Positions 46,897 to 58,924 of a DNA stretch of 64,000 bases are shown one piece after another. This DNA comes from Bolinopsis microptera (Eukaryota; Ctenophora; Tentaculata; Lobata; Bolinopsidae), in contig NC_087078.1 of assembly GCF_026151205.1 (NCBI RefSeq), positions 4,109,675 through 4,173,674 on the forward strand. Direction: 5' to 3'. Within the stretch, counting starts at the first letter, position 1. Each line of letters starts with the position of its first letter. A program made the translations under genes and the position numbers. The notes below the pieces were generated by a model. It was not told where the DNA came from. It saw only the letters and a list, made by a program, of their open reading frames with translations, and did not search any database.

Positions 46897-47760
46897 CTTA
46901 TACTCCGCAGTAGAGATAACACCTACAGAGAACCAACAGACCTTTTTGTGGCAAACAGCAAGGGAGTGATCATCAAGAGCTGCGAAGGTTTCACTCAAGG
47001 AGACAATATTGCCACTGGTGGATATGCTCTTAGCACCAAGCCACTTATCGACCGCCTGAGAAACATCATCGAACAGGTGTGGTTTGTCGATGATAGTGCT
47101 GCAGGAGGGAAATTGGAGGCAGTGTATAAGTGGTGGAAGGAGTTGCTCCAAGTTGGACCTAAGTATGGTTATTTTCCTAACCCATCTAAAAGCATTCTAA
47201 TAGTGAAGGACCCTTTGATGATCGACCAGGCCAAGGCATTGTTTGGAGAGTTCAATATGCAAATAACATCAGGCACAAGGCATCTTGGTGCAGTACTTGG
47301 CAATACAGGTGTCAAAGATCAGTACATAGCCGATAAGGTCCAAGGGTGGTGCGAAGACATCAAGATGCTAGCTGATATTGCAGAATCTGAGCCTCAAGCA
47401 GCCTATTCAGCCTACATCTCTGGCATACAACACCGATGGAAGTTTGTTCAAAGGACTGTTCCTCATATCTCTGAAGCTATGGAGCCGCTAGAACATGATA
47501 TAAGACAAAAGCTTCTGCTAAAGATGCTGGGCAGGGAGATTTCAGACTTAGAGAGGGACGTGTTAAGTCTACCAATAAGATTGGGAGGATTGGGCATTGG
47601 TAAACCCCACGAGGAATGTCAGTCTGAGTACACAGCTTCCAAGCTACTCACCACCGAGCTCACAAAGGCAATAGTGGACCAACAGGAAGTTTACACTGCA
47701 TCCAGTAACCTCACCAAATCAGGGAAAGTAATGATACAAAATTTTTTGACTGAATTATAG
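46897..47760 (+). pseudogene. Reverse transcriptase fragment of a non-CR1 element (DIRS-like type suspected)
   Basis: Open from 46897 after a TGA; the nominal first codon at 46948 is GTG, so no true start is present. Visible RT blocks are CEGFTQGDNIATGGYAL, then VWFVDDSAAGG (catalytic VDD), WWKELLQVGPKYGYFPN and RHLGAVLG. A C-terminal region ends with LPIRLGGLGIGKP. This QGD/VDD/GYFPN pattern differs from the LINE RTs in the window (QGS/FADD or YADD). I associate it, from memory of invertebrate genomes, with tyrosine-recombinase retroelements such as DIRS. No recombinase or RNase H was found nearby, so this is a truncated remnant. Confidence 0.75.
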
Positions 47761-49229
47761 AATTATATAATCAAGAGGCTTACATATGAACATATTGACA
47801 TGGGTGTAGCGTTGAGCCTGTACGGAACCTAGTAGTTTCAGTTCCTTGTTTAACTTGCCGTACAGCAAGGATATATTATATGCTAAGCCAATAGGATTAA
47901 GGATATCATTACAGAAGGTTCAAAGCAGTTGATACACACTTGGTCATTAGAAATTTCTGAACTTTATCAGCCTAGATGCCAAGTGGATATCATCATGAAA
48001 GAAAAATTTTTTTATGAAAGAAAAATTTTTATTTACCACAAAACAATCAATACATAATGTTATATTCATAAATTAATTCAAATTTCAATTTCAAACACAT
48101 ATACAGTACGCCGCGCACACAGCCACAATTTAAAATTGTTCAGAAATTCGTAGGTCAGCTGTAGGCGCCGCGCACATGATTTATTTAATTGTTATCTTAT
48201 AATACATGTCAATACATATCTTACAATTACATGTCACATTTCTTAATTTCTAGAGCCAAAATTTCAGAAGCAAAATAATTTAAAAGATATTTCTGTCGTT
48301 CACGCAGTACAGGCCGTGAACACTGCGACCTAATTAATATAATAATGGAGAGATTCCAAAAAACCGCGCGCTCGTTATTTGTGATTAAATTGAGTGCGCG
48401 CCACTGTCAACCGCAGTACCGCTCAAGCATGAAGTACTAAGCGGTACGCAGTTTTGCGTGAGGCGTAGACATTTGTAGCACACGTTTCATTCAACTAATC
48501 CATTATGTGACATGTAATTATATTAAAGCAAAAAGAATATTAATTTTAGTAATAATTGACGTAAACATATGTGTTTAAATAACATCTATAATCTAGCGAG
48601 TTACTAATACCATTTGTTTGTATTATTGATTATATATGTTTACACTAGCCTATATTATGATGGAGATATACATTATATAATTGCTCCAATATTCAACACT
48701 GCTAAACAACAAATACCTACTCGCCCATCGATAAAGCAGTCGCCAAAACAAAGCTCAAAGTTAATATATCCTCGTACTTCGTTTTGGAAACTGTAGAATT
48801 CCAATAAATAATTAGTGTTTCAATTGTGTATTCGATGGGCAAGCACTCGCCACTCGAGGCCGAGACAAACGGCACCAGCTCCGCCCTGCAACCATGAAGT
48901 AATGTAAGCAGTAAGGCGGGGCGGTGGTGTGCGCCGCTTATACGGCCCACAGCACAAGACATTTTGAGCTCCAAGACTTAAGACTATAAAAGTCCCGAAT
49001 TAAACATAGCGACTTACCATCGTCAGCCGTCAGAAATTTAGAATTTGTATGTTATAAACTCTACACCTGCTATCAGTTTGGAGGATTTCGCCGCTTCGAC
49101 GCGCCGCGCAAACTAGCATTCTTGCTTCGCATCGATCGTCGACGATCGTTGCTCTGCTTCGCAGAGCGACGATCTCGACGGATTGACATCGTCAATCAAG
49201 CTATCAGTATAACATGTAATTTAGTTTGT
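47761..49229. other. Non-coding, partly dispersed repeat
   Basis: 48031-48140 matches the repeat at 38380-38480 and 38990-39025, sharing ATTTACCACAAAACAATCAA and CGCCGCGCACACAGCCACAA. GATTGACATCGTCAATCAAG near 49180 matches 38852. No gene recognised. Confidence 0.55.
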
Positions 49230-49571
49230 AGTAGAGGCTCTTACGGGCATTGTCTGCTCGATACGCTAGGGACCCCAGATATACCTTACTAGACGTATTT
49301 TTGACCGTAAAATCGATTAAAAGTAGTTTCAAGATGATTGGACTGATTTTTCTCGGTTAAAATCGCAAAAAACCGATTTTTGGGCCAAAAATAGGCCAAA
49401 AAACCATGTTTTTTGATATTTTGAGCAAGTTAATTTTGTTGGCATGTCGGCAAAACTTGCATGGAGATAGCTAAAAGACAGCCGCACAAGATGGTATAAA
49501 AATAAAACAAATCCCTCTATTTTTTCTGGGGTAAAAATCCAAAAAAGTGGTAAAAATTTTGACTTTTTTGC
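49230..49571 (+). repeat. Dispersed repeat, copy 1 (AGTAGAGGCTCTTACGG end)
   Basis: 342 bases, about 90% identical to 50026-50368. The first about 20 bases, AGTAGAGGCTCTTACGGGCA, appear as an inverted copy at 57576-57595 and 57651-57670. It is AT-rich with repeated AAAAACCGATTTTTGGGCCA words and no open frame. It is probably an end of a non-autonomous DNA element. Confidence 0.8.
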
Positions 49572-50025
49572 TTGAAGTTTGAATAATTTTTTGCAGTTGT
49601 ATTAAATCAACTCAAAAATACTCACATCGTGTTTGCCTAAATTTTTCCTTTCTGAGAAGTACCCACTTCATATACTTTATCGAAGTTTGAATATTGTCAC
49701 TCTGCAAGCGTTTTTGCCACATTTTCGACGTGCACTATGCACTACGCGCAAAAGCATTTAGTTGTTATCAATTGGCACCCGCGCGTTCATCATAAATTTC
49801 AAACAGCTATAACTCAACGAGATTATGTCCGTTCTAGCTCATATTTTCACACCAAATAGAAAATGATGTGATCTTATTGCTGACAAAATTTGAATATAAT
49901 TACTCTAGTTGCCTTAGAGTAATAGACTGTCAAAGTTTAAAACGCGCATTGGTATAGCACGTGACTAATAAGGCCAAATCTCTACTTCTTAACATATTAT
50001 CGATCCTTAGACATCATACTATTGT

Positions 50026-50368
50026 AGTAGAGGCTCTTACGGCCATTGTCTGCACGATACGCTAGGGACCCCAGATACACCTTACTAGACGTATTTTTGA
50101 CCGTAAAATCGATTAAAAGTCGTTTCAAGATGATTGGACTGACTTTTTGGGGGTTAAATTGCAAAAAACCGATTTTTGGGCCAAAAATAGGCCAAAAAAA
50201 CCATGTTTTTTGATATTTTGAACAAGTTAATTTTATTGGCATATCGGCAAAACTTGCATGGAGATAGCTAAATTACAGCCGCACAAGATGGTATAAAAAT
50301 TTGAAAAATCCCTCTATTTTTTTGGGGGTAAAAATCCAAAAAAGTGGTAAATATTTTGACTTTTTTGC
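50026..50368 (+). repeat. Dispersed repeat, copy 2 (AGTAGAGGCTCTTACGG end)
   Basis: Second copy of the 49230 repeat, preceded directly by ATTGT (50021-50025). The same five bases follow both inverted termini at 57595 and 57670. Confidence 0.8.
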
Positions 50369-51515
50369 GCGCAATTTATTTTTGGTACTTATATGCTATA
50401 TTTTGGAAATTTTTGGTAATATATCTTGTAATAACAATTAATTGAAATATATTAAATATAATTTTGACCACAAAATTTATTTTTAATAAAACCAAAATTG
50501 TAGGTGCGCCGCGCATATTTTCGAAAATTTACACCGTGATATGAAAATCGAGCGCTAAAGCAAATACTGTCATATTGTCACAAGAATACCTAGGTTGTTT
50601 TTCAGTATTATTGTTGCATTTCGAAACTCCTTTTCACCCTATTCGGTTATCTTTTTGATGTGTAATTTGATTACTAACTATGTTTAAATGTATTCTTTTT
50701 GATGTGGAGTACCCATTCATATTATTTCCTATCGTTTTTATCATATGCTTTTTCCTCTAGAGTCGGCTCTATTTTTGACATACCTCTTATCTTCTACATA
50801 GTTTATTGTAGTTTGTTGATACTGAATTGGTTTAATTGATACTTTACGATTACTCTGTTAGAAATGTATAGTAAGATGTGACGGAATAAGAGAAACTAAA
50901 ATATTTAAATGGGTTGTGGCCATTTCAAAATATTCAATGAGGTTATATTTTTTAAATTGAAGGTCTTTCACCAAATATGACTTGAATAGTTTTTCGACAA
51001 AGTTTTTAGAAGAGCTTTAACGATTTCAAAGAATTAGCAAATTGATTGTACATCTTAGAAGCTACTACAGAGAGGCTACCCACACCAAACATAAATCCGA
51101 ACATATCTTGCAGATAAGTTGGAGCCAATCCTAGTATGGATTTGTGAGATTTTGCAGTAAGATTTTGAATTCAATCCTCTTCTCTATATCCATTATCCAA
51201 CCAGTAAAGATTAATCAGTTCATCCTCAAGATGGTAATGTTTATATTGCCTATCAACAGCTTTGGCTACAGCATTTTGTAGTAACTGGACCTGATGGGAT
51301 ACAAGGATACAAGGATACAAGGATACAAGGATACAAGGATACAAGGATACATTTATTGAGTTCCAAAAGTGGTAATCCTGAAATAAACATTGACATCATC
51401 GGCAAGTAATGGCCTCAAAAATTATGGTCCCTTCAAGATCAAAATCAACAATAATGTTTTAATTTAGATAAGTAGGAATAATAATTTTAGCCAGTCTCGC
51501 CTCTAGTTATACTCT
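50369..51515. other. Non-coding region
   Basis: AT-rich sequence with no gene recognised. It holds an 8-bp tandem repeat at 51298-51352. Confidence 0.45.
51298..51352. repeat. Microsatellite (GGATACAA)n
   Basis: About seven perfect copies of GGATACAA. Confidence 0.95.
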
Positions 51516-52256
51516 CTACAAGCTGAATATCTTATTGTTCCTAATTCTATGAAACTTGTCAGGCTCTGTAGTTCGTTTTAGTCTCAGTTCTTCTACAAGC
51601 TTTTTATAAGCTTTTCGTTCCATGGCAGTCCTATCAGGGCAGATGTAAACTGAGCTGTTCCCCTCCTTTGAGCGTAGTGTACTGGTGTTTCTGATCACTG
51701 GTGTTGCATGGTCAGAACTGCTCAATGTGAACTTTACTGGTCTGGATACATTTTCTTTCGGAGCTCCAATACAGCAGCAGTCCCTGACTAAAGGCTTCTC
51801 ACTAATTTCATTCAGAACCTCCTCAACTTTACTCAGCAGTTGCTCGTTCTCTGATTCTGATAGACCATAAATGATTGCGTTCTTGCTTCACTCAATCTGG
51901 TTTTCTACTTTTTTAATTGCAGCGTGGATCTTCTTCGGGGCGCAAGCAGCATTGATGCTTTTTCTAACGACTGAAAAGTAGCTTTTCATCTCCGTTTGCA
52001 CAGTATTCTGCATTGATTTGAGCTGTTTGTTGCTTTTTTCAATAGCCTTATTCTGAAGATCGATGATAATACTCTGATCTGAAATCTTCTCACTTTTCAA
52101 CTTGTCAATTTCTTCTGCAAGAGGTATCGCCTTCCATAGCCAGGTGATACTGAACTGGTCCAATATACAACAGACAGTTTCCAACCATTCGCATGGTTTC
52201 TCTTTCGTTACTGATCTCTTGTTTATTAAATTGCAAGATTGAATTTCCTCGTACAT
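51516..52256 (-). pseudogene. L1-type LINE ORF1 (coiled coil, RRM-like, C-terminal domain), one in-frame TGA
   Basis: Starts at ATG 52256. A helical coiled-coil part (AEEIDKLKSEKISDQS through to VQTEMKSYFSVV) leads to VENQIE, then TGA at 51890-51888. In the same frame it continues with NAIIYGLSESENEQLL and VRDCCCIGAPKENVSRPVKF. It then reads VYICPDRTAMERKAYKKLVEELRLKR and stops at 51516. The order of coiled coil, RNA-recognition fold and a PDRT...ERK...LVEEL C-terminal block is that of L1-type ORF1 RNA chaperones in invertebrate elements. The TGA could be a decayed CGA (Arg), but that is inference. No matching ORF2 was found next to it. Confidence 0.75.
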
Positions 52257-52478
52257 TTTCTTGTTGATTTCACTACAAATCTCGTCTAAAACACTCCCTG
52301 GCTTTTAATAGTAGGCACAAACATTACTAATGTTTTATGAGCGATTTCCACACCATCCCATTGAGCAGTACTATATTAGACCGACTAGAAGACTTTAATT
52401 TGAGTTTTAGAATTATTTATATTAGTTTTAGAATCATGTACTACATTAGCTGCAGATAGTATTTAAACGGGTGGGCAA

Positions 52479-53110
52479 CAATTAACCCCCGACAATTGTC
52501 CCCCACGACAATTGACCCCCCCCCACCAACAATTATCCCCCCGACAATTGACCCCCGACAATTGGCCTCCCGACAATATAATTTAATACAATTAACCCTG
52601 ACCCTGACCCTGACCCTGACCCTGACCCTGACCCTGACCCTGACCCTGACCCTGACCCTGACCCTGACCCTGACCCTGACCCTGACCCTGACCCTGACCC
52701 TGACCCTGACCCTGACCCTGACCCTGACCCTGACCCTGACCCTGACCCTGACCCTGACCCTGACCCTGACCCTGACCCTGACCCTGACCCTGACCCTGAC
52801 CCTGACCCTGACCCTGACCCTGACCCTGACCCTGACCCTGACCCTGACCCTGACCCTGACCCTGACCCTGAACCCTGACCCTGAACCCTGACCCTGACCC
52901 TGACCCTGAACCCTGACCCTGACCCTGACCCTGACCATGACCCTGACCCTGAACCCTGACCCTGACCCTGACCATGACCCTGACCCTGACCCGATCAATT
53001 GATCCCAGTGTAATTACATGGGGGTCAATTGTCAGGGGGTCACTTGTCGGGGGGTGAATTGTCGGGCGGTCAATTGTTGGGGGGTCAATTGTCGGGGGGT
53101 CAATTGCCGT
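52479..53110. repeat. (CCCTGA)n array inside a palindrome of GACAATTGACCCCCC repeats
   Basis: The core (52596-52992) is about 65 copies of CCCTGA with a few AACCCTGA and CCATGA variants near the right end. The left arm (52479-52580) has five to six loose copies of a 15-base GACAATTGACCCCCC-like unit. The right arm (53017-53110) has the same unit inverted (GGGGGGTCAATTGTC), six copies. The whole block therefore folds back on itself around the hexamer array. Long Leu/Thr or Arg/Val frames in the array are artefacts. Confidence 0.9.
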
Positions 53111-54903
53111 ACTAAACCCTAGATTTCGAGACATACCCCTGACACTTGAAACACCTAAGAACAAAGATACTGTCATAGACTTTACACATAGACTGATATC
53201 CGATATACACTTTGTTTTGTTGTTGAGCAAGAATGGATCTAATAACGTTGCTGACCTTGACAATTGCCTTAAAGATTTGAGCATTGTTTTTGAGAGGTTT
53301 TACAGCCAAGATATCGATCAGTTTATCATCAGTAGACGTAGAGGTACATTTAAACAGTGTTGATATTCCAGGATTTTGTTTTACAATCATAGATTTTAAT
53401 TCCTCTGAAGTGTATTCCTTAGATAATCCTACAATGTGAACAGTAGTTAATGTGGTCTATTCTTGATAAAAATATACTGTGCTACTCTTCGTTTAAACTG
53501 CTTTAGCTTTAAACTGTTTAGGAGATGATTTGAAGCGGGGCTATAGTCTACAGTGGTCGGTGGACAAGTGCGATGAACACCACAGCCAGATGCTTTAGTT
53601 CATGTACTATGACTGTGGCTGATTAATGTACCAGGTACCTCTGCAACAAACTGACAGTCTTACCTGTAACAGTGTAACCTGGTTAGTAAAAATTAGTTAT
53701 TCTTAATTGTGTACCTTCAAGCTTTCCACAATTACAACCAACTTTGAAGCAATGATTTATTGTCAGTATTTTTTATTATTGAGCAGACTGAGCCTTCTGC
53801 TCGTATTACCTTAGGGCCAATAAATTTGGTTCACAATAAATTTGGTTACCATAATTTAAGTCACAAATTTTGCAAATTTTTAGTCTACAACAATTTTAGT
53901 CACATTTTTCGACTTTTTGAGACCATTTTCCATTTCATTTATTTGATAATTCCATTATTCACAATGATTTCACAAACGTCGTAAGCATTACTTTAAAGTA
54001 CAGGGGATCTTCGATATTATGCAAGTTTGGTGGGATTTAATTCTAAAATCAAGGTCTTGTTACTCGATAACACGTTGCCATGGCCCCATAGTAACCACAA
54101 TCAGTGCCCTAGCTACCGAGGCAAATTTGGGTGATTTACCTAATTAATCCTTGGTACTGTTTCACAATTTTGACTTCAATCATCGTCAATTTACTAGCTC
54201 ACTGCGCATGCAGGTTTTTCCAAAGTAAATTCCAAGGAAAACGTTATGGTTTGGTGTGCCATATTATAGGACAAAGGAATAAATTGCCCATATTTCTTCG
54301 AGAAAAATATAACTCAAAATTAGCCATTAAACCTTAGAACTACCAATAACTTTTCACAAAATCAAGTCATTTGTCTTAACTGCAGTTTACTTTTGTAGTA
54401 GCTGATCCTAGTCTGCAATCCTAGTGGTAAAAGAGTTATTCAAAAGTACATCCTTGCAATATTTTTGAACACCCTGTAATCTGTACGCTCTGAAATCTGA
54501 TTTAATACTTCAACTCTGATATCATCCAGTGCCTAATGCGATATGCTAATTATAATATTTGATTGTAGGAGACTCTCACTTAGGAGACTTCCAAAAATGA
54601 AATATGATGCACCCACTCACAAGAGCGAAAAAAGGTACGCATTACTGTAGTGTGCTAATGTTTATCAAATGTTTTTATGTGCACATGCAATATGTTTATT
54701 TTCAAAAACTGTAACATCGCTCAATCAAAGCCTTATCAGCACAACACGCACAATCACATATCATACTAACTTTTGTTACTTTGGTTGTGTTTATCCTCGT
54801 AGCAGGAAGGGTCATCAGATTTCTGACCACCTCGATGGCAAGTAGTCTACCAGGGAATTAGACCAGCTGCAGCTATAACCGGAAGTCGGAGGGTTGTCCG
54901 GTA
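53111..54903. other. Non-coding region
   Basis: No gene recognised apart from the dispersed repeat at 53806-53970. Short frames near 53112-53390 lack recognisable motifs, although 53112-53440 reads partly like a decayed coding fragment on the minus strand. Confidence 0.4.
53806..53970 (-). repeat. Dispersed repeat, inverted partner of 35275-36003
   Basis: Reverse complement of the 35320-35420 and 35946-36003 blocks joined without the intervening sequence. It is a compact version of the same element. Confidence 0.75.
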
Positions 54904-55450
54904 TCAAAGCAATAAACTTGGACAAACTAACTTTAAACGACTCAAACGTAGCTCAGCTTTAATATTATCAGGCACTTTGTTCCACAGTTTTGGTCCTCTT
55001 ACAGCAAATGAGCTGTCATAGAGTGTCTGGTTGCTCGAGGAACTCGACCTAGACAGGGAAGGGATGATTGCTCGGGTACCATGTCTGGATGTTTTTGTGA
55101 ACCTTATATTGCTGCAATTGGGGACAACATTGTGAAGGATCTTCCACATCATCAGAATAGTGTACCGATCCCTTCTGCGCTGCAGTGACATTAGCTTTAG
55201 ATGTGAAAGCCTCTCCCAGTAGTTCATATTTTCCAGGCCGCATTATATACGATCGGTGAATGTTCGCTGGACCCCCTCCAAAAGCTGGATCTCAGTCACC
55301 TTAACAGGGTCCCACAGCGGACAACAGTACTCTAGTAGGCTTCTGACCAAAGACTTATATATAGGGTAGTCATTACGGTCCTATCACGAGTTTGAAGACA
55401 CTAAACACCCATGACAGTGTGCTTCTAGCTTTCTTGACCATCAACTTGAT
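54904..55450 (-). pseudogene. Decayed LINE reverse transcriptase C-terminus
   Basis: The minus-strand frame 55227-54904 gives NYWERLSHLKLMSLQRRRDRY, then TILMMWKILHNVVPN and FAVRGPKLWNKVPDNIK. This is the conserved tail that follows the RT domain in CR1, Jockey and L2-like LINEs. Upstream, in other frames, pieces such as SLLEYCCPLWDPV and QLLEGVQRTFTDRI are readable, so at least one frameshift separates them. No catalytic block survives. It is a different subfamily from families A and B. Confidence 0.75.
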
Positions 55451-57575
55451 CTCTGCGCATCATAATAACAACCACTCGCAAGGATTGTCACTGCTCACTT
55501 CAGACACACATCCACTTCACAGTACCACGTACAGCCTGCACAGAACTCAGCAATCAATTCTAAACGGCTAGCTGATTTTGATAAAATAACATCGTGATCC
55601 GGCGTGATCAATTATTTTAATTGAAGTACAACGGATGCACCCCTAACTTCTTAGCTAAAGATAAGAGACGCATATATTAGGACATTTTTAATCTGATAAA
55701 ATTTAAAGTTTTTGTGTGTGAATTAATATTTATAAATTATATCATATATCTTAATTAGGTGACAGTATTATTATTTTAACTACAGATTATATTATTTCAG
55801 TTTGTATCGACATAAATTTTACGATTGCAGTTTATTTGTATATCATATTGTATTCAATAAACCGGTTCCAAAGCCCTTAAGGGTGGCCCTCGGGTTTTTA
55901 AAACATAATTTGTGGGAGCACGTGGTACCGACATGCTTCAGAGGACAGATAGAGACTCAGAATTGTAACCACAAGTCTAAATTCTTTTCATAAATCTAGA
56001 CTTGTGGTTACAATTCTGAGGGTTTCATACTATTATTAATCACAGAATTATCCTGCTGTTCAAATATTGACAGAAAGGAAAGGTGTTTAGGAGTCGAATT
56101 GCTACAACTTCAGAATTCAGATTGCATAACAATTGTATAACTTCAGATTGGAGGACGGTCTAGGGAAAGATATAAGAATTAAGCCTACTTCACAGCTATA
56201 CTCTACAAAAGTACCTTCAGCGAAATAAGACGTCAACATCCATCTTGTTTATATCAATGATTGTGGAAATTACTTTTGTATTCTTTGTAATTTAATTCTT
56301 TAACGTTGTATTCTCTTAATACATTACGTTTGCTAGAATTCTTGTGTGTAAGCTTTAGAACTCTAGATGTCAAACAGAGATTTACGGCCAAGTGTCAACC
56401 CGGGGTTTGAAGCACGTTATACTAGTTTCAACTTTTATCAAACTGATTCATCGATTTCAGCTATGACATTTTTAGTTTTGATCAAACAAATAGTTTTTAT
56501 TACATTGTGGCGTTGATTACATTAAAATACAGTTTGATGTTTAAAACGGGGCATATGAAAGTTTTTTATCTGGTAAAACCTCGCCTAATCGACGAAGTTA
56601 CAGTCAGATCGAAAATTAGAAATAGCTTATTTTTAAAAGCAGTTGAAAGTGCTATTTTCAGAACCTGGTGGGTATTAGTCTAAAGATTCGTTGGAATTCA
56701 TTACACTGACCATGACATAAGATCCAAATTGGGTGTTAGGGAAATGCAGCGGACTAAATGCTATTTTACAATTACATCTTCCCCGTCACTGATCAGTCAC
56801 ATTTAAAGCTGCGAATGGTGTATTTGTTATGCCAACTAACACCAGAGCAGAACACTAAAACAGAGAACTTGTTAAAGTTCAAATTTAGCCCCGTAAAACT
56901 CAATGTATGGAATGTAACAGCCAATGTAATATATTACGTAATCACGTCCTGAACAACGTTTAATTTAACCCCCCCCCCCCCTCTCGGTGATTCCGTATTA
57001 TGTGAACGACCCCTAATATGCTTACATCGAGGTAGTTCTTACTGATTTATAGCAACATTTATCATAGCAGCTTGTTTTTTAAATCATTGTTTCGTATGAT
57101 ACAAGTTTCGTTACCATTCGTATCACACATAATAATAAATGTCTATTAAATGACGTAGTGTAACTCGTCGGATAATTCCTGGTCCTTTTTGTAGTAATTG
57201 TGCGGAACGCGCTTGCGCCGAATCAAAAATATGCGTGAAAGTTTTTCTTGCGCGCATTTACTGTGACATAATGTGTCACGTGATAATCTGAAACTTTGAA
57301 TGGTCATAACACCAAGAGATAAGCAACAGAGGTAAATCTGGCTACGTAATATTGTCAAGTAGGTATCTAGAAGTTGTATGAATATTTTGAAATCAAATTC
57401 GAGCGTTTACTTTGTGATTTAGCAAGGTGCGCGGGAAAAAGCAAATAACCGTCAGCACATGGCCATACAGCCTCCATAGTGGCATTTGAGATCGGCTATC
57501 GATGCGGCACTAATTACTAGTCCATAAAACAATCATCCCAGGAGCCTAGGGGCTCCATCAGAAGAGTGCCTTATT
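55451..57575. other. Non-coding region
   Basis: AT-rich sequence with a perfect hairpin (55956-56020), a poly-C run near 56970-56980 and no recognised exon. Confidence 0.45.
55956..56020. repeat. Perfect 24-bp hairpin
   Basis: The left arm (55956-55979), beginning CTCAGAATTGTAACCACAAG, is exactly complementary to 55997-56020. The loop is 17 bases. Size and perfect pairing fit a foldback element or a small-RNA precursor; which one cannot be told from sequence. Confidence 0.85.
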
Positions 57576-57670
57576 TGCCCGTAAGAGCCTCTACTATTGT
57601 GTCCAATTAGCGGTTAGGTCTCTAAACTCGTAGCAGAAAACATGCCTTTTTGCCCGTAAGAGCCTCTACT
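57576..57670 (-). repeat. Two inverted termini matching 49230 and 50026
   Basis: TGCCCGTAAGAGCCTCTACT occurs at 57576-57595 and 57651-57670. Each is followed by ATTGT. They are the reverse complement of the repeat ends at 49230 and 50026, which makes them candidate right-hand terminal inverted repeats. Confidence 0.75.
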
Positions 57671-57698
57671 ATTGTTATTGGCTAAATTTTCAACTCGA

Positions 57699-58715
57699 TT
57701 AAGCGATGCAGACGGATGAACTAGGCTTCTCCTCCGTCAAAAACACAATGAGAGGGGGTTGTGGAAGGACACGAACACTATTCGTTAACTCGTACCCCGG
57801 AGGAGCCTGCACTGGAGGAGAGGGGTACTGGGCTACAGGTGGTGCTTTAGATTGAGGAGATGCTTTAGAATCCTGTATTTGACTGCTTAAGTTGTTAAGT
57901 TGGGTGGAATGCTCACTCAGTTCTTGTGAGACTCTCTCAAGTAGCTCATGAGTGGCAGTGCAAGCAGGTGTTTCAGATGCTGTAGTTTGATGCGACTGAA
58001 GCTGTGCAAGTTGCTGGTTCAGCTGCTCGATGCTGTTGGCTAGAGGGTCTGTGGCAGAGCTGGATGATGAGGACAGTGCTGCTTCTAACTTTTTCATTTG
58101 AGCCTGATGGGACTTCAACCCGTCTTCTTTAATCAGGAGATGTTGCAGGTGGAGATCAAAAGTCGGAAGACGTTCCATGTTGCTGTCGAGACTGGCTATT
58201 TGCTCGCAGAGTTTCTCACTGTCTACCGAGGCAAGCGATGCTGAGATTAGGCCTATGTTATTAAGATTCTCTGCAGCAGCTGAGGCTTCAAATTCACTGT
58301 TAGCCTGTCGTAAGACTGCTGTGTTTCTGCAGGAGAAGCATGTGTCTGATCTCTTGTTCCTGGCAGTGCTTACTGGGGCAACGTAGCAAAAGGGACATAG
58401 GTAGTCAACCATGGCGTTGATGGCCTGCCTTGAGATCCCCCGCATACTAAGACAATCAACATGCCACTGCTGCTTACAACGCGAACAGTCGATCAAATAG
58501 ACTTTGCCGCCAGACGAGCTGTTACACGGGCACTTATCAAGGTCCCAGTGTTTCGTCTTGGCAGCACTTTCAGCTACTCTGCTCACCTTAATTAAGGGCG
58601 AGCTAGTATCGCTTTCTGACTTAGCTTTATTCCTCTTGTTGGGGTGAGGACTGAGTGTATCCATGGAACCTCCTCTCCCACTCTGGCTTCTTGGTATACT
58701 ACTATTACCAGACAT
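57699..58715 (-). pseudogene. LINE family C ORF1, N-terminal part with PHD finger and coiled coil
   Basis: Starts at ATG 58715. After a basic Ser-rich leader comes a PHD-type finger at about residues 62-110: CPC, CSRC, HVDC and CPFC supply the zinc ligands. A further CFSC pair follows near 125. Residues about 140-290 are Gln/Leu/Ser-rich and coiled-coil-like. A Pro-rich end (PPVAQYPSPPVQAPPGYEL) precedes a stop at 57699; the last dozen residues look non-homologous, so the element is probably 3'-truncated there. PHD plus coiled coil is a known ORF1 layout in CR1-like LINEs. The family A/B promoter-like motif lies about 210 bases upstream, which supports this reading over a host gene. Confidence 0.65.
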
Positions 58716-58924
58716 TCACAAAAGGAAAAAAGGAGTTTGTATCTTCTAAAAAAACTTAATCACCAACCGGAAATGTTCAGACTTTTGGGTCTGACTCCCT
58801 TTATAGATTTGTGTAGAGTGGAAGGAGAAGCAGGACTTCTCGGGTCTGTGCTGTGTCACTTAACGTCAGTTATCGTTTAACAGTTTCAGTTATCGTTTGA
58901 CATTATCGTTTAACATTACACATA

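Noticed and set aside
52496-53284. Leu/Thr, Arg/Val and Gly/Gln-repeat open frames
   Set aside because: Translations of the CCCTGA hexamer array; hexamers keep all frames open.
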